Notes: generated by a model from the sequence alone, not told the origin. A stretch of 33,348 nucleotides of DNA from Lacticaseibacillus mingshuiensis (GCF_016861785.1 NZ_BOLS01000023.1:1-33348); one strand, 5' to 3'. Shown: positions 16,308-23,974, counted from the stretch's first letter. Made by a program: numbers and translations.

Positions 16308-16430
16308 ATAGTTTACTAAAATCGGGCTGAGAATGAAAGGCTTACTTGTGCGGATGCGTTGGCTTTCTATGTGAAAACCCGCTTAACATCAAGGAAAAAC
16401 GGAGTGAAGAAATATTTACTAAATTTTACG
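16308..16430 (-). promoter_or_regulatory. gal operon promoter with two candidate GalR operators
   Basis: On the minus strand, TTGATG (16387-16392) and TAGAAA (16364-16369) are 17 bases apart. Two similar sites flank this promoter: GTTTACTAAAA at 16311-16321, between the -10 box and galR, and ATTTACTAAATT at about 16414-16425, just upstream of the -35 box. The flanking pair suggests repression by looping or by a double block. Assignment to GalR is inference. I saw no clear catabolite-repression cre site. Confidence 0.5.
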
Positions 16431-16445
16431 TCAGGTGCTATTTTT

Positions 16446-16476
16446 CGTAAAAAAAAGACCAGCATCCGGCTGGCCT
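16446..16476 (-). terminator. Terminator of the small membrane protein gene
   Basis: On the minus strand GGCCAGCC, loop GGAT, GCTGGTC, then a run of T residues (plus strand A run 16450-16456). It lies ten bases past the stop codon at 16487. Confidence 0.75.
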
Positions 16477-16486
16477 GCAAAACTGG

Positions 16487-16783
16487 TTATTGGAAGATCA
16501 ACGAATTGGTGCCGGTCGCGTTCAGGATGTAAAGCGCGAGGACTGCGGCATTGATGATAAACGACAACACGATGATCGCGTAACGGAACGTGAAGTTGTG
16601 GGCCCAGGTCGCGAAGTTGAACCACCCAAAGCGTTTGCCTGAGTAGGTGAACAGCATGATCAACAGTAAAACGGTGATCACGACTTGCAGGCCGAGCCCC
16701 GGCGTGTAATAAGCGTGTTGCGTATTTTGCACGTAATAGCCAGCAAACGCCAGCCCGTCGAGTAAAAGGGCGATGAGTGACAT
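16487..16783 (-). CDS. Small membrane protein of unknown function
   Basis: 98 residues from the ATG at 16781-16783, with AAGGAGGTG seven bases before it; the longer upstream frame has no such site. Three hydrophobic segments are visible: SLIALLLDGLAFAGYYV (about 2-18), LQVVITVLLLIMLFTY (about 32-47) and RYAIIVLSFIINAAVLALYI (about 66-85). FGWFNFATWAHNFTF lies between the second and third. I do not recognise the family. It is a single-gene unit with its own terminator. Confidence 0.72.
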   Translation of the reverse strand: MSLIALLLDGLAFAGYYVQNTQHAYYTPGLGLQVVITVLLLIMLFTYSGKRFGWFNFATWAHNFTFRYAIIVLSFIINAAVLALYILNATGTNSLIFQ

Positions 16784-16897
16784 GATGCACCTCCTTGTCA
16801 TGGTGATGTCAGAATTGTAGCACACTGGCTGGCGGTCTTGGTGGTGCTTGGGGAAAACTTAGCAACTCCGGAGCGGGACAGCTTTGTAATAGTTGCC

Positions 16898-16917
16898 ATG
16901 TGACAGCACCGTCACAT
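16898..16917. promoter_or_regulatory. Inverted repeat ATGTGAC-N6-GTCACAT
   Basis: A perfect seven-base inverted repeat with a six-base centre, 70 bases upstream of the -35 box of the secreted protein gene. It has no T run, so it is more likely a protein-binding site than a terminator. The binding protein is unknown. Confidence 0.4.
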
Positions 16918-16947
16918 CAGGCGCGTTCTTAAGCCATTCTTAACTCG

Positions 16948-16993
16948 TTTTGTAACAAACAGATTACAAAAACATTTCAGACCGTGCTATACT
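16948..16993 (+). promoter_or_regulatory. Promoter with palindrome, secreted protein gene
   Basis: A -35-like TTACAA (16964-16969) and a -10 TATACT (16988-16993) are 18 bases apart. The -35 box is the right arm of a perfect inverted repeat, TTTTGTAA (16948-16955), eight bases, TTACAAAA (16964-16971). This suggests regulated expression of the gene at 17021. Confidence 0.5.
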
Positions 16994-17020
16994 TGAGCCA
17001 TCAAATAAGGGTGAGCCCAG

Positions 17021-17704
17021 ATGAGCGAGGCGTTGATGATGAAAAAAATGGTAGTGATCGGATTGGTTATTTTGGGTGTCGGCACAGCGTCTGGTCTGGG
17101 CGTTCAAGCGCATATCGATCAGGCAAGCGCAGGCCGGACAACGGTGGTCGCACGCACTGCGAAGACCGCTCCTCTCGGCAAGCCTACCGCGTCTGCGAAG
17201 CCGAAGACCGGGTCGGCCGTTCACCCATCTGCGACGACCCAGAAAAAAGCGGTTGCGGTCGGCGAACAGACCGTTGCCAAAAAGACACAGGCGACGACAG
17301 CTTCTCGGCAATCGGTCAATTCGACGCCGGTGACTCAGAAAGCGCAAACGAAGACAGCCGCACCGGCCACTTCTTCAACGACAAAAGCGACGACTACGAA
17401 AAAGAACGTCACTGCGACAACAACACAGACGACCGCAAGCCCCGCCGCTTCCCAGCAGTCGGCGCTTAGCAACTATAACGGCACGTGGCACAACGCGGCT
17501 GTGACCGTCACGTTGACGGCGACCACGATGACCGTGACACAAAACGGCCAGGCGCTCACGAGCCGCTACCAAGCGCAGGCGGCAGGGGATGGCTTCATCT
17601 TCACCCCGCTAGATCACGAAGCCGATGCGCTGTATCTGGTACTGGCAAACGGCCATCTCGAATGGACCACCGGCGCCAGCGCCCCACTTGTTTTGACAAA
17701 GTAA
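17021..17704 (+). CDS. Secreted Thr/Ala-rich protein with small C-terminal domain
   Basis: 227 residues. KK at 8-9 followed by the hydrophobic run VVIGLVILGVGTASGLGV and Ala-Gln-Ala-like VQA at 28-30 form a signal peptide. Residues about 31-148 are low-complexity, rich in Thr, Ala, Lys and Ser with no predicted fold, like a cell-wall-spanning linker. The last 78 residues (from about 150, SNYNGTWHNAAVTVTLTATT) look like a compact beta-rich domain. There is no LPxTG motif or obvious wall-binding repeat. I do not recognise the family. The start ATG 17021 has AAGGGTGAG seven bases upstream; MMKK at 17036 or 17039 would be alternatives. It has its own promoter with a palindrome. Confidence 0.75.
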   Translation: MSEALMMKKMVVIGLVILGVGTASGLGVQAHIDQASAGRTTVVARTAKTAPLGKPTASAKPKTGSAVHPSATTQKKAVAVGEQTVAKKTQATTASRQSVNSTPVTQKAQTKTAAPATSSTTKATTTKKNVTATTTQTTASPAASQQSALSNYNGTWHNAAVTVTLTATTMTVTQNGQALTSRYQAQAAGDGFIFTPLDHEADALYLVLANGHLEWTTGASAPLVLTK

Positions 17705-17721
17705 TGACATTGAAGTGAAGA

Positions 17722-17904
17722 CGGAACTGGGACAAAACTTTTGTTTTGTCCCAGTTCCTGTATAGTGCACTAATGTTACAGCAGTGTCGTGGGCCAAATG
17801 TCCGGGTCCGAGCAGCTAAGGTCCCAATCACCTGGTCCAAAGTTCGGACCTGGCGCTTGGAACACTTACCTGTCGGACCCAAGATCGACATTTGTCCCAC
17901 TTCC
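17722..17904 (-). repeat. Dispersed structured repeat, copy B
   Basis: Inverted copy of the element at 2478-2665, about 92% identical over 178 bases. The outer stem (GTGGG-CAAATGTC with GACATTTG-CCCAC) and middle stem (GGGTCCGA with TCGGACCC) are kept. The inner stem is partly lost, since CGCTTGG of copy A is GATTGG here. The 3' hairpin is CTGGGACAAAAC/GTTTTGTCCCAG, a compensated C-G to A-T change compared with copy A. The T run after the hairpin is poor (GTCTTC), so termination should be weak. It lies between two convergent genes. Confidence 0.8.
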
Positions 17905-17953
17905 GTCTTTTTGTAGCTGCAGGCGAGCACATCGCCTTTGACTGCCGAGCAAT

Positions 17954-18721
17954 TTATTTTGCCAGATGTTCCCCGAAAAAGCGTAATGTGCTCGGCAACG
18001 CAAACTCAGTATAATCGCGTGCATGCCCGGTGCCTGGCACCACATGTAACGTGATATCGCGATCGAACGCGGCGGCGCGGTCGACGAATTGGAGCGCCGC
18101 AGAAAGAGGCTGCAACTCATTCGCTCCATTGAAGAGTAGGGTGGGGCCAAGCGTGTTGGTCAGATGAAAAAGTGGATCGACCGCGATCAATTTTTCCTGA
18201 CTCAAGTCGCCAAGATAGGTCTGAACGAAATATTTATAAAAAGCGTCGTGAATCGCGTGACGGTCGGTAAGCCCCAGCTCTTGGTCGCCGGCCAACGCAG
18301 CGATGACGGCTTGATGCTGGTCGATCCAATTCGACAAATCGAGAATCGCGGACCAAGTCACGACCGGATAGCCTGCCGCGAGACTGGCTGTCAGCGCCAT
18401 GGTCCCGCCGACACTGGCGCCCAGTAGGCCAATGCGCTGGCGGTCAAACTCGTAGTCACTGGCTTTGAACCAAGTGAGGAAATTTGTCAGATCGTTTTGC
18501 GCGGCCGGAAAAAGCGCGGCCGGGGCGAGCCGATAATTGACGGCGGCCACGAGATACCCGGCTGCTGCCAGTGCGGTCGCGAGTTCACTGTCGCGGCCTT
18601 TATCCCCGCGAAACCAGCCCCCGCCGTGAATAAACACCAGCGCGGCGCCATTTGCCTGTACCGGAAAATACAGATCCGCCCGCTGCAAGGCGTCAGTGCC
18701 ATATGCAATTTCAGTTGTCAT
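17954..18721 (-). CDS. Alpha/beta hydrolase of the HSL/esterase type
   Basis: 255 residues. Alpha/beta-hydrolase fold with the oxyanion motif FIHGGGWFRGDKG (about 30-42), the nucleophile elbow LLGASVGG (Gly-x-Ser-x-Gly) and a late catalytic histidine in VPGTGHARDY. The acid residue is probably the Glu in NGANELQPL, where most relatives have Asp. Members are carboxylesterases or lipases acting on short-chain esters; the substrate is unknown. The ATG at 18719-18721 has AAAGGAGGAC upstream. It lies 34 bases after the GH31 gene on the same strand and is probably co-transcribed, which could point to removal of acyl groups from a glycan, but that is speculative. Confidence 0.88.
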   Translation of the reverse strand: MTTEIAYGTDALQRADLYFPVQANGAALVFIHGGGWFRGDKGRDSELATALAAAGYLVAAVNYRLAPAALFPAAQNDLTNFLTWFKASDYEFDRQRIGLLGASVGGTMALTASLAAGYPVVTWSAILDLSNWIDQHQAVIAALAGDQELGLTDRHAIHDAFYKYFVQTYLGDLSQEKLIAVDPLFHLTNTLGPTLLFNGANELQPLSAALQFVDRAAAFDRDITLHVVPGTGHARDYTEFALPSTLRFFGEHLAK

Positions 18722-18755
18722 GTTGTCCTCCTTTGGCGCGCGTGACCTCGCAAAA

Positions 18756-21275
18756 TTATGCCAGAGCCGACTCGGCGTCGACGCGCAAGCCGGCTACGGT
18801 GATGGTGAGACGTTTGGCCGGGTCACACACGCCGCAATCGATGGTCAAGCCAGATAGTGTCCGCCAGCGGCTCAACGGATCGACCGGGGCAGGGCCGAAT
18901 GCGGCGTGCACAGCAAGCAGCGCATCGCCAAGGGTGGCTGAGAGCTCGGCGGCACCGCTGACGGCTGGCATGAAAATTGTCACCGGCCGCGGGGCAACGA
19001 CCCTTTTGCCCTGACTCGGCGCGATCGTCACGGAAAGATCGGATGCGGTGGCTTTTGTCGTCAGCGTGATCAGCGCCTCGTCGCCAGTTTGATACGCAAG
19101 CGTGGCGCCATCGTCTTCGACCAGCGTCGTTGTTTGGCTCCCACCTGGCACCGCCAGCACGATCAGATCCGGTTGGACGGCGGCCGGATTTTGGTGCGGC
19201 AAGGTCAGCGGAATCACCGCGCCTGCACGCAGATACGTGGGGAGTCCGGCAAGCGGAACAGGCACATCGGCCAGCGTCCGGCCGCCTTGTTGCCACCGGC
19301 CAGTCTGAAGATCGAGCCAACTGCCGGCTGGCAAATAGATATGCGCCCGTTTTGCGGCCCCACTTGGCTGCAGCCCATATGCATCGAGCAGCGGCGCCAC
19401 GAGTAGGTCGTCGCCGACCAAAAACTGATCGGTGAGATCTTGCGTCAGCGCATCGCTGTCGCCTGTCCACCAAGTTGGCCGCAGCGCCGGCGCCCCATTT
19501 TCGGCTAAGGCGGCCAGGCTATAAAGATAGGGCACGAGCATCGTGTGCAGGGCGAGATATGCCTGGGCCAGGGTCTTGTACGGGGCAGGGGCGTTTTGGC
19601 CCAGCAACTTCGGCACATCACCCCAGCCGTCCATGGCAAAAAAGTGTGGCGTCATCGCCTTCCACTGCAGGTCGCGTAAGGCGATGAGTGGGTCGCGACC
19701 GGCATAAATGCCATCCACGTCGCTCGCCACATTCACGAGGCCAGATAAACTGGCCGATAAATAGCTGCCGATATGCGTTTTGAGATTGGCCCAATTGCTA
19801 CCGGCTTGATCGCCGCTCCACACCAGCGCATCGCGTTGACTGCCGGCCCAGCCATCGACGGTGACGATCGCAGGCCGCCGATTGCAGGCGCTCATGGCGG
19901 CGCCGGCCTCAGCCGTGGCGTTCAGGCCGAATGTATAGCCTTCGCCGACCCATGCCACATCTGTCTTCAGTGCCGTGATGCCGGCTTCGTTGAGCTCACG
20001 CACCAGATCACGCTCGCCTTTTTGCGGATGGGCCGGGTCGGCAGGTGTCAACGTTTTTTGCGTCCACAGGCCTGTTGCGATGCCGCGGCTGGCCGCATAG
20101 TCGCGAAATGCGCGCAGGTTGGCGAGGTCACCGGCGAGGCTCGACGTCTGGCCATACCCCGCGCCGTAGCCGTCATTTGGCAACAGCCAGCCCAGCGCAA
20201 ACCCATTTTTCCGATAGCGCTCGATCACCGCTCGCGCGGAAAATTGGAAGTCGTGTTCGCCATTCAGCGTTTCGCGAATCGATCGGCGCGGCATGCCATT
20301 CTCGTCCGGGTCCATGAATGTCACCTGGCCGTTGCCGTAAACATTGGGGACCAAGGACTGGCCGGCGACTGTGATCGTCCCGCGACGAAACCCTGTGTTG
20401 AACGTCTCCTTGCTGATCGGCTGATATTCTTTGTACCAATTGCCATCCTCAAATTGGATGGCGCCGGCCGACTCGGCTGTGACCGCGACCCAGTGATCGC
20501 GGTTATACGCATTGAAGTGCCCGGGATAAAAGGAAAAACGCGGCAGGCGGACCGGCTTGCCTGTCAGCTCAAAATACCCACGAATCATGTCGGCCGGCGT
20601 TTGCCCGATGACAATGTAGACGTCACAGACCGGGTCGTCATGACTGAATTCGGCGCCACGGAACAGCTCGGAGAAATCATAGGCCCCCTTGGTAAACGTG
20701 TTGGCCAGCAGTCCAAATCCTTCTGTGGTCCAGGCAAACGGCACGGGGCTAGTGACACCGCCGAGGGTCCAGCGATTTTCGGTCGCGATCGCGATCAGTC
20801 GGTCATTGAGCGACACCAACCCATTTTGCATGCCGCCGCCAAAATAATGTGGCAGGGTTGCGGTCCGCAATCGCAGGGACCAGCCACTATCGGAAAACGT
20901 TGGCAGATAAATGGTGACAAGCGGTGCGTCATTTCGACTAAGCCGCAGTTGGCCGTGGGTCAGGTCGAGTTTGACCGCGCCAACACTGACTTGATCGGGT
21001 TGACTGGCTCTCAGGGGCGTCGTTTCTTGCGCCGTGATGATCGGGGTGCGATAGGCCTGGCCAGTGCCGCCAGTCGCCACCGTTTCGTCGCCACTTTTCT
21101 CGACCGGCAGCGCCGCCTGAATTGTCGGGTGCGTTGGCCACGCGCCGCCTTGCTTCACGGTCAGACGCAAGAGGTGGTCGTTGACGGCAGATAGTCTGCC
21201 TTGCCATTGCGTTGTCGTAAAATAAAATGCACCCTCAGTGAGGTGCTGGTCGATGATCTGAGTCGGGTCTTCCAT
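18756..21275 (-). CDS. Glycoside hydrolase family 31 protein
   Basis: 839 residues. GH31 retaining glycosidases or transglycosylases act on alpha-glucosides and related sugars. The (beta/alpha)8 barrel holds the nucleophile Asp439 in ALKTDVAWVGEG and the acid/base Asp489 in ALVWSGDQAGSN, after LLPNDGYGAGYGQ and GIATGLWTQ. The N-terminal beta-sandwich covers about 1-240. A segment at about 270-345 within or before the barrel is longer than in a minimal GH31 enzyme. The C-terminal beta domains run from about 610. No signal peptide is seen, so it is probably cytoplasmic. The substrate cannot be named; alpha-glucosidase is the safest label. The ATG at 21273-21275 has AAGGAGG upstream. Confidence 0.9.
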   Translation of the reverse strand: MEDPTQIIDQHLTEGAFYFTTTQWQGRLSAVNDHLLRLTVKQGGAWPTHPTIQAALPVEKSGDETVATGGTGQAYRTPIITAQETTPLRASQPDQVSVGAVKLDLTHGQLRLSRNDAPLVTIYLPTFSDSGWSLRLRTATLPHYFGGGMQNGLVSLNDRLIAIATENRWTLGGVTSPVPFAWTTEGFGLLANTFTKGAYDFSELFRGAEFSHDDPVCDVYIVIGQTPADMIRGYFELTGKPVRLPRFSFYPGHFNAYNRDHWVAVTAESAGAIQFEDGNWYKEYQPISKETFNTGFRRGTITVAGQSLVPNVYGNGQVTFMDPDENGMPRRSIRETLNGEHDFQFSARAVIERYRKNGFALGWLLPNDGYGAGYGQTSSLAGDLANLRAFRDYAASRGIATGLWTQKTLTPADPAHPQKGERDLVRELNEAGITALKTDVAWVGEGYTFGLNATAEAGAAMSACNRRPAIVTVDGWAGSQRDALVWSGDQAGSNWANLKTHIGSYLSASLSGLVNVASDVDGIYAGRDPLIALRDLQWKAMTPHFFAMDGWGDVPKLLGQNAPAPYKTLAQAYLALHTMLVPYLYSLAALAENGAPALRPTWWTGDSDALTQDLTDQFLVGDDLLVAPLLDAYGLQPSGAAKRAHIYLPAGSWLDLQTGRWQQGGRTLADVPVPLAGLPTYLRAGAVIPLTLPHQNPAAVQPDLIVLAVPGGSQTTTLVEDDGATLAYQTGDEALITLTTKATASDLSVTIAPSQGKRVVAPRPVTIFMPAVSGAAELSATLGDALLAVHAAFGPAPVDPLSRWRTLSGLTIDCGVCDPAKRLTITVAGLRVDAESALA

Positions 21276-21330
21276 GTCGGCCTCCTTGGACGTTTCCTTC
21301 AGTTTACCTCAATCGTGCCATCAGATTCGG

Positions 21331-21336
21331 TATAAT
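21331..21336 (+). promoter_or_regulatory. Consensus -10 box of the pseudouridine synthase gene
   Basis: A perfect TATAAT. No good -35 hexamer is seen at 16-18 bases; TTTACC at 21303 is 22 bases away. The box decides the start codon of the gene at 21362. Confidence 0.45.
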
Positions 21337-21361
21337 GAAAAGAATGAAAGGGGCGAGTCAG

Positions 21362-22219
21362 GTGTATTTTGAATTCTCATATCCGGTCGACCGCGCCACG
21401 ACCGTTAAACGGCGGCTGGCCGCAGAAGGCGTCAGTCATCGTCTGCTCGCGAAACTATTTGCCGCAGGGGCCGTGCGAAAAAACGGCCAGGTGACTGGCA
21501 ATCAGCCGGTGCTCCCCGGCGATGAGGTTGGCTTCACGATGCTCACACAACCGCTGATCGTGCAAAGCCACCAGCCTCTGGTTGTGGTCAAAGAAACGCG
21601 GGATTGGCTGATCGTCGACAAATCGGTCGGGATGGCCAGTGTCCCAGGCCCCAGCGATCCGACACACAGCCTGTTGAATGCGGCGGCTGGGTATCTGGCT
21701 GAACAGGGCGTCACGGCGCCGCAGCCGGCTGTGATCACCCGTCTGGATCGCGATACTTGCGGCTTGGTGCTGTTGGCCAAGCATCCCTTTGCCCAAGGAA
21801 AATTGGACCAGCTCGGCGTGGATGCGACGGTGACAAAAATTTATCGCGCCGTGGTCGAGGGTCAGCTCGATCCGCCAGCCGGGCGCATCGATCGGCCGCT
21901 TGCCAAAGCGCCCGATGGCATTCATCGCCGCGTTGATCCAGCAGGGGTGCGCGCGGTCACGGATTACCGGACCTTGACGCTGGGCGCAACGACGAGTCTG
22001 GTTGAAGCGCGCCTGGAGACAGGGCGGACGCATCAGATCCGGGTGCATTTTGCGTCGTTGGGGCATGCGCTGGTCGGCGATCCGCTTTATGGACAAGGTG
22101 AGGCGGGCGCGCACCAGTTGCTTCAGGCAAGCAAGCTGGCCTTCACCGATCCATTTTCGGCCGGAGTGATCGAGGCTGAGTTGCCGCTGCCAGAAGAATT
22201 TTCGTCGGCATTGCGTTGA
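21362..22219 (+). CDS. RluA-family pseudouridine synthase
   Basis: About 285 residues. These enzymes isomerise specific uridines in rRNA or tRNA. An S4-like N-terminal part is followed by the catalytic motif TRLDRDTCGLVLLAK (Asp in RLDRDT), KIYRAVVEG, and the C-terminal RLETGRTHQIRVHFASLGHALVGDPLYG. A nominal ATG at 21335 lies inside a perfect -10 box TATAAT (21331-21336), so it cannot be translated from that promoter. The GTG at 21362 is in frame and follows AAAGGGG (21347-21353) at good spacing, and then the protein begins MYFEFSYPVD as in relatives. I chose that start. It is divergent from the GH31 gene. Confidence 0.9.
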   Translation: MYFEFSYPVDRATTVKRRLAAEGVSHRLLAKLFAAGAVRKNGQVTGNQPVLPGDEVGFTMLTQPLIVQSHQPLVVVKETRDWLIVDKSVGMASVPGPSDPTHSLLNAAAGYLAEQGVTAPQPAVITRLDRDTCGLVLLAKHPFAQGKLDQLGVDATVTKIYRAVVEGQLDPPAGRIDRPLAKAPDGIHRRVDPAGVRAVTDYRTLTLGATTSLVEARLETGRTHQIRVHFASLGHALVGDPLYGQGEAGAHQLLQASKLAFTDPFSAGVIEAELPLPEEFSSALR

Positions 22220-22240
22220 GCCCACTTTAATAGAAGAAAT

Positions 22241-22448
22241 GGGGCTGGACGCAGATGACCAAGGACGCATCAACCGCCCAGGCCGAACTACCTGCTCAGC
22301 CCTAAACGCCCCGCTGCGCACCGTGCATTAAGTTGGGCTCCGCCGGGCAGGGGTAGGACATGTAGTCGGCCTGCTCGCCCGATGGCAAAGAGCGCCATCA
22401 ACCGCCCTGGCCGAGCTACCTGTCTACCCCTAAACGCCCCGCTGCGCA
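22241..22448. repeat. Two tandem structured non-coding units
   Basis: The 316-base gap between the pseudouridine synthase and L33 genes holds two units that end in near-identical 53-base blocks (22268-22320 and 22396-22448, six mismatches). In unit 1 GGGCTG (22242-22247) pairs with CAGCCC (22297-22302). In unit 2 GGGGTAG-ACA (22350-22360) pairs with TGTCTACCCC (22421-22430). Four of the six mismatches fall in these stem strands or beside them, so pairing is kept. Unit 2 also has GTAG-TCGGCC/GGCCGAGCTAC and GATGGC/GCCATC nested inside. The strand and role are unknown. It resembles multicopy intergenic RNA elements of lactobacilli. Confidence 0.6.
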
Positions 22449-22467
22449 TCCTGTCAATTGATTTTCC

Positions 22468-22495
22468 TTGACATTTCCCGCTAATTCAGTATGCT
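22468..22495 (+). promoter_or_regulatory. Promoter of the L33 gene
   Basis: TTGACA (22468-22473) and TATGCT (22490-22495), 16 bases apart, about 40 bases before the start codon. I saw no Zur-like palindrome. Confidence 0.6.
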
Positions 22496-22535
22496 TATAT
22501 AGTTAGTCTAGACTTGATGAGAGAGGTGACAGAAG

Positions 22536-22688
22536 ATGCGTGATCATATTCTTCTTGCCTGTGCCGAAACCGGCGAACGGATCTATCTGACTTCTAAGAA
22601 CAAGCGTAACACGCCTGATCGTCTGACTTTGAAGAAGTATTCTCCAAAGTTGCGTCGGCGCGTTGAGTTCGTCGAAGTTAAGAAGTAA
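22536..22688 (+). CDS. rpmG: 50S ribosomal protein L33, cysteine-poor form
   Basis: 50 residues. [22 protein letters not shown], then RNTPDRL and [19 protein letters not shown], is a clear L33 sequence, a component of the large ribosomal subunit near the E site. It has a single Cys (residue 9) and lacks the two CxxC pairs of the zinc-binding form, so it is the zinc-independent type. Firmicutes often carry both forms and switch between them with zinc supply. The ATG follows GAGAGGTGACAGAAG. The gene stands alone with its own promoter and terminator. Confidence 0.95.
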   Translation: MRDHILLACAETGERIYLTSKNKRNTPDRLTLKKYSPKLRRRVEFVEVKK

Positions 22689-22710
22689 TTCATTCAAACA
22701 GGCCTGTTTG

Positions 22711-22748
22711 AGCCCTACTGCAATTGATTGCGGTGGGGGCTTTTTTTA
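22711..22748 (+). terminator. Terminator of rpmG
   Basis: AGCCC plus ACTGCAAT pairs with ATTGCGGT plus GGGCT (one wobble and small bulges), then T7 at 22741-22747. Confidence 0.85.
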
Positions 22749-22763
22749 TTTCGGAGGTGGGCA

Positions 22764-23294
22764 ATGCTCAGTGATGGGAGAATTCAGATCCGGCCGTTTC
22801 AGGTGGCCGATGCGTCAGCGTTTTTTGCGTATGCAAGTGATTCGGCCGTCACGACGCCAGCCGGCATGGCGCCGCTAACAACGATGGATGAGGCTGTGGC
22901 CACGGTCACGCGGTACCGCCAGGAGAATACGGACCACGCGATCGTTTTTCAAGGCCAGGTGGTTGGCCACATCGGCGTCTACCCGCGGGCAAATGATCCG
23001 GCCGACCCGGCATTCATGACACGTGAGATCGGCTATGCACTCGGCCAACCATTTTGGGGGCAGGGCCTGATGACCGCCGCGGTGCGGTTGGTCTGCGCAG
23101 ACTTGTTCGCCCGCCAGATCACCCAGATCTGGGCCGGCGTCTTTCCTGACAACGCGCGTTCGGTTCGGCTGCTTCGCCACACGGGTTTTCGCTATCAGTT
23201 CACCGTGCCGCTTCCCGCCAGCCTGTATGGCAAGGCGGCCAGCGAAGAGGCCTATTATTGTCTATTACCTGAAAACTGGGCGTCAAAAAAGTGA
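22764..23294 (+). CDS. GNAT-family acetyltransferase, RimJ/RimL type
   Basis: 176 residues from the ATG at 22764, which follows CGGAGGTGG; a start at 22728 would lie in the rpmG terminator. Features of the RimJ/RimL (Acetyltransf_3) group are IQIRPFQVADASAFFAYASD near the start and EIGYALGQPFWGQGLMTAAV, the acetyl-CoA-binding motif. Near the end it has VFPDNARSVRLLRHTGFRYQF. Such enzymes acetylate N-termini of ribosomal proteins or small amines; the position next to a ribosomal protein gene is suggestive but not proof. Substrate unknown. Confidence 0.88.
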   Translation: MLSDGRIQIRPFQVADASAFFAYASDSAVTTPAGMAPLTTMDEAVATVTRYRQENTDHAIVFQGQVVGHIGVYPRANDPADPAFMTREIGYALGQPFWGQGLMTAAVRLVCADLFARQITQIWAGVFPDNARSVRLLRHTGFRYQFTVPLPASLYGKAASEEAYYCLLPENWASKK

Positions 23295-23398
23295 CCGCCA
23301 TGGAAATTGTTTTTTTTCATTGCTTTTGTTCATTATTACTCGTGGATTTGTTTTGAAAATGATATAATGAAACCAACATTCAAACTGGAGGTTTCAGA

Positions 23399-23950
23399 AT
23401 GAGCGTCCAAACAGATTATGATCAGGCCTACACCAAACGTTTGGCGATGATCGAAAAAGATCCGGCGTACACGATCTTGTCGAGTATGAACAAGCCGATG
23501 TCCGAGACAGGTGGCCAAGTGAGCCAGTACATCGTCTACACGGATTATCAAAGCAAGCGTCAGCCACGCAACAGTTTTTCGATCTTCGTGTATACGCCAT
23601 TTGAAAACGTCGATAAATATGGCCACTCCAAGGCGGACTATCTCGCCCAGCTGCTCTTCGATATCGACCACTGGAAAAATACGATGCACATCACGGTGCT
23701 TGAGACGCTTGGCTCTGAAAGTCGCCTGGCCTTTTATGATTTTCAAAATATGGGCCTCGCTCAGCTTGCTCTTAAGGCGTTCATCAATCTGGCGCGGAAG
23801 GCTGATGTTCAGGCCCTTGATGGCAACATCAGCTCGTTTGACCGGGATAATTTTGCCAAGCTCCAACATATTTTCACCAAGTATGGCTTTCATTGCCAGA
23901 CGGAGGATGCAGAGCAGGGAATCGGCCGCATCACACTTAAACTGAATTGA
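23399..23950 (+). CDS. Conserved-looking protein of unknown function
   Basis: 183 residues, soluble, mixed alpha/beta, no signal peptide or membrane segment. I do not recognise the family. The part around RNSFSIFVYTPFENVDKYGHSKADYLAQLL has an ordered look, and DGNISSFDRDNFAKLQHIFTKYGF near the end is reminiscent of the last helix-strand of GNAT-like folds, but no acetyl-CoA motif is visible. The ATG at 23399 has CTGGAGG upstream. A TATAAT box (23363-23368) lies 30 bases before the start. A strong terminator follows, so it is a single-gene unit. Confidence 0.8.
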   Translation: MSVQTDYDQAYTKRLAMIEKDPAYTILSSMNKPMSETGGQVSQYIVYTDYQSKRQPRNSFSIFVYTPFENVDKYGHSKADYLAQLLFDIDHWKNTMHITVLETLGSESRLAFYDFQNMGLAQLALKAFINLARKADVQALDGNISSFDRDNFAKLQHIFTKYGFHCQTEDAEQGIGRITLKLN

Positions 23951-23974
23951 TTCGTGGCCCACAGATGCAGGGCC

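Noticed and set aside
16899-16916. TGTGA/TCACA as a Crp-type site
   Set aside because: The half-sites are eight bases apart instead of the six of the Crp consensus, so I list it only as an inverted repeat.
19773-21194. A 473-residue plus-strand frame opposite the GH31 gene
   Set aside because: A shadow of a GC-rich gene on the other strand; it has no family features, and the GH31 motifs are unmistakable.
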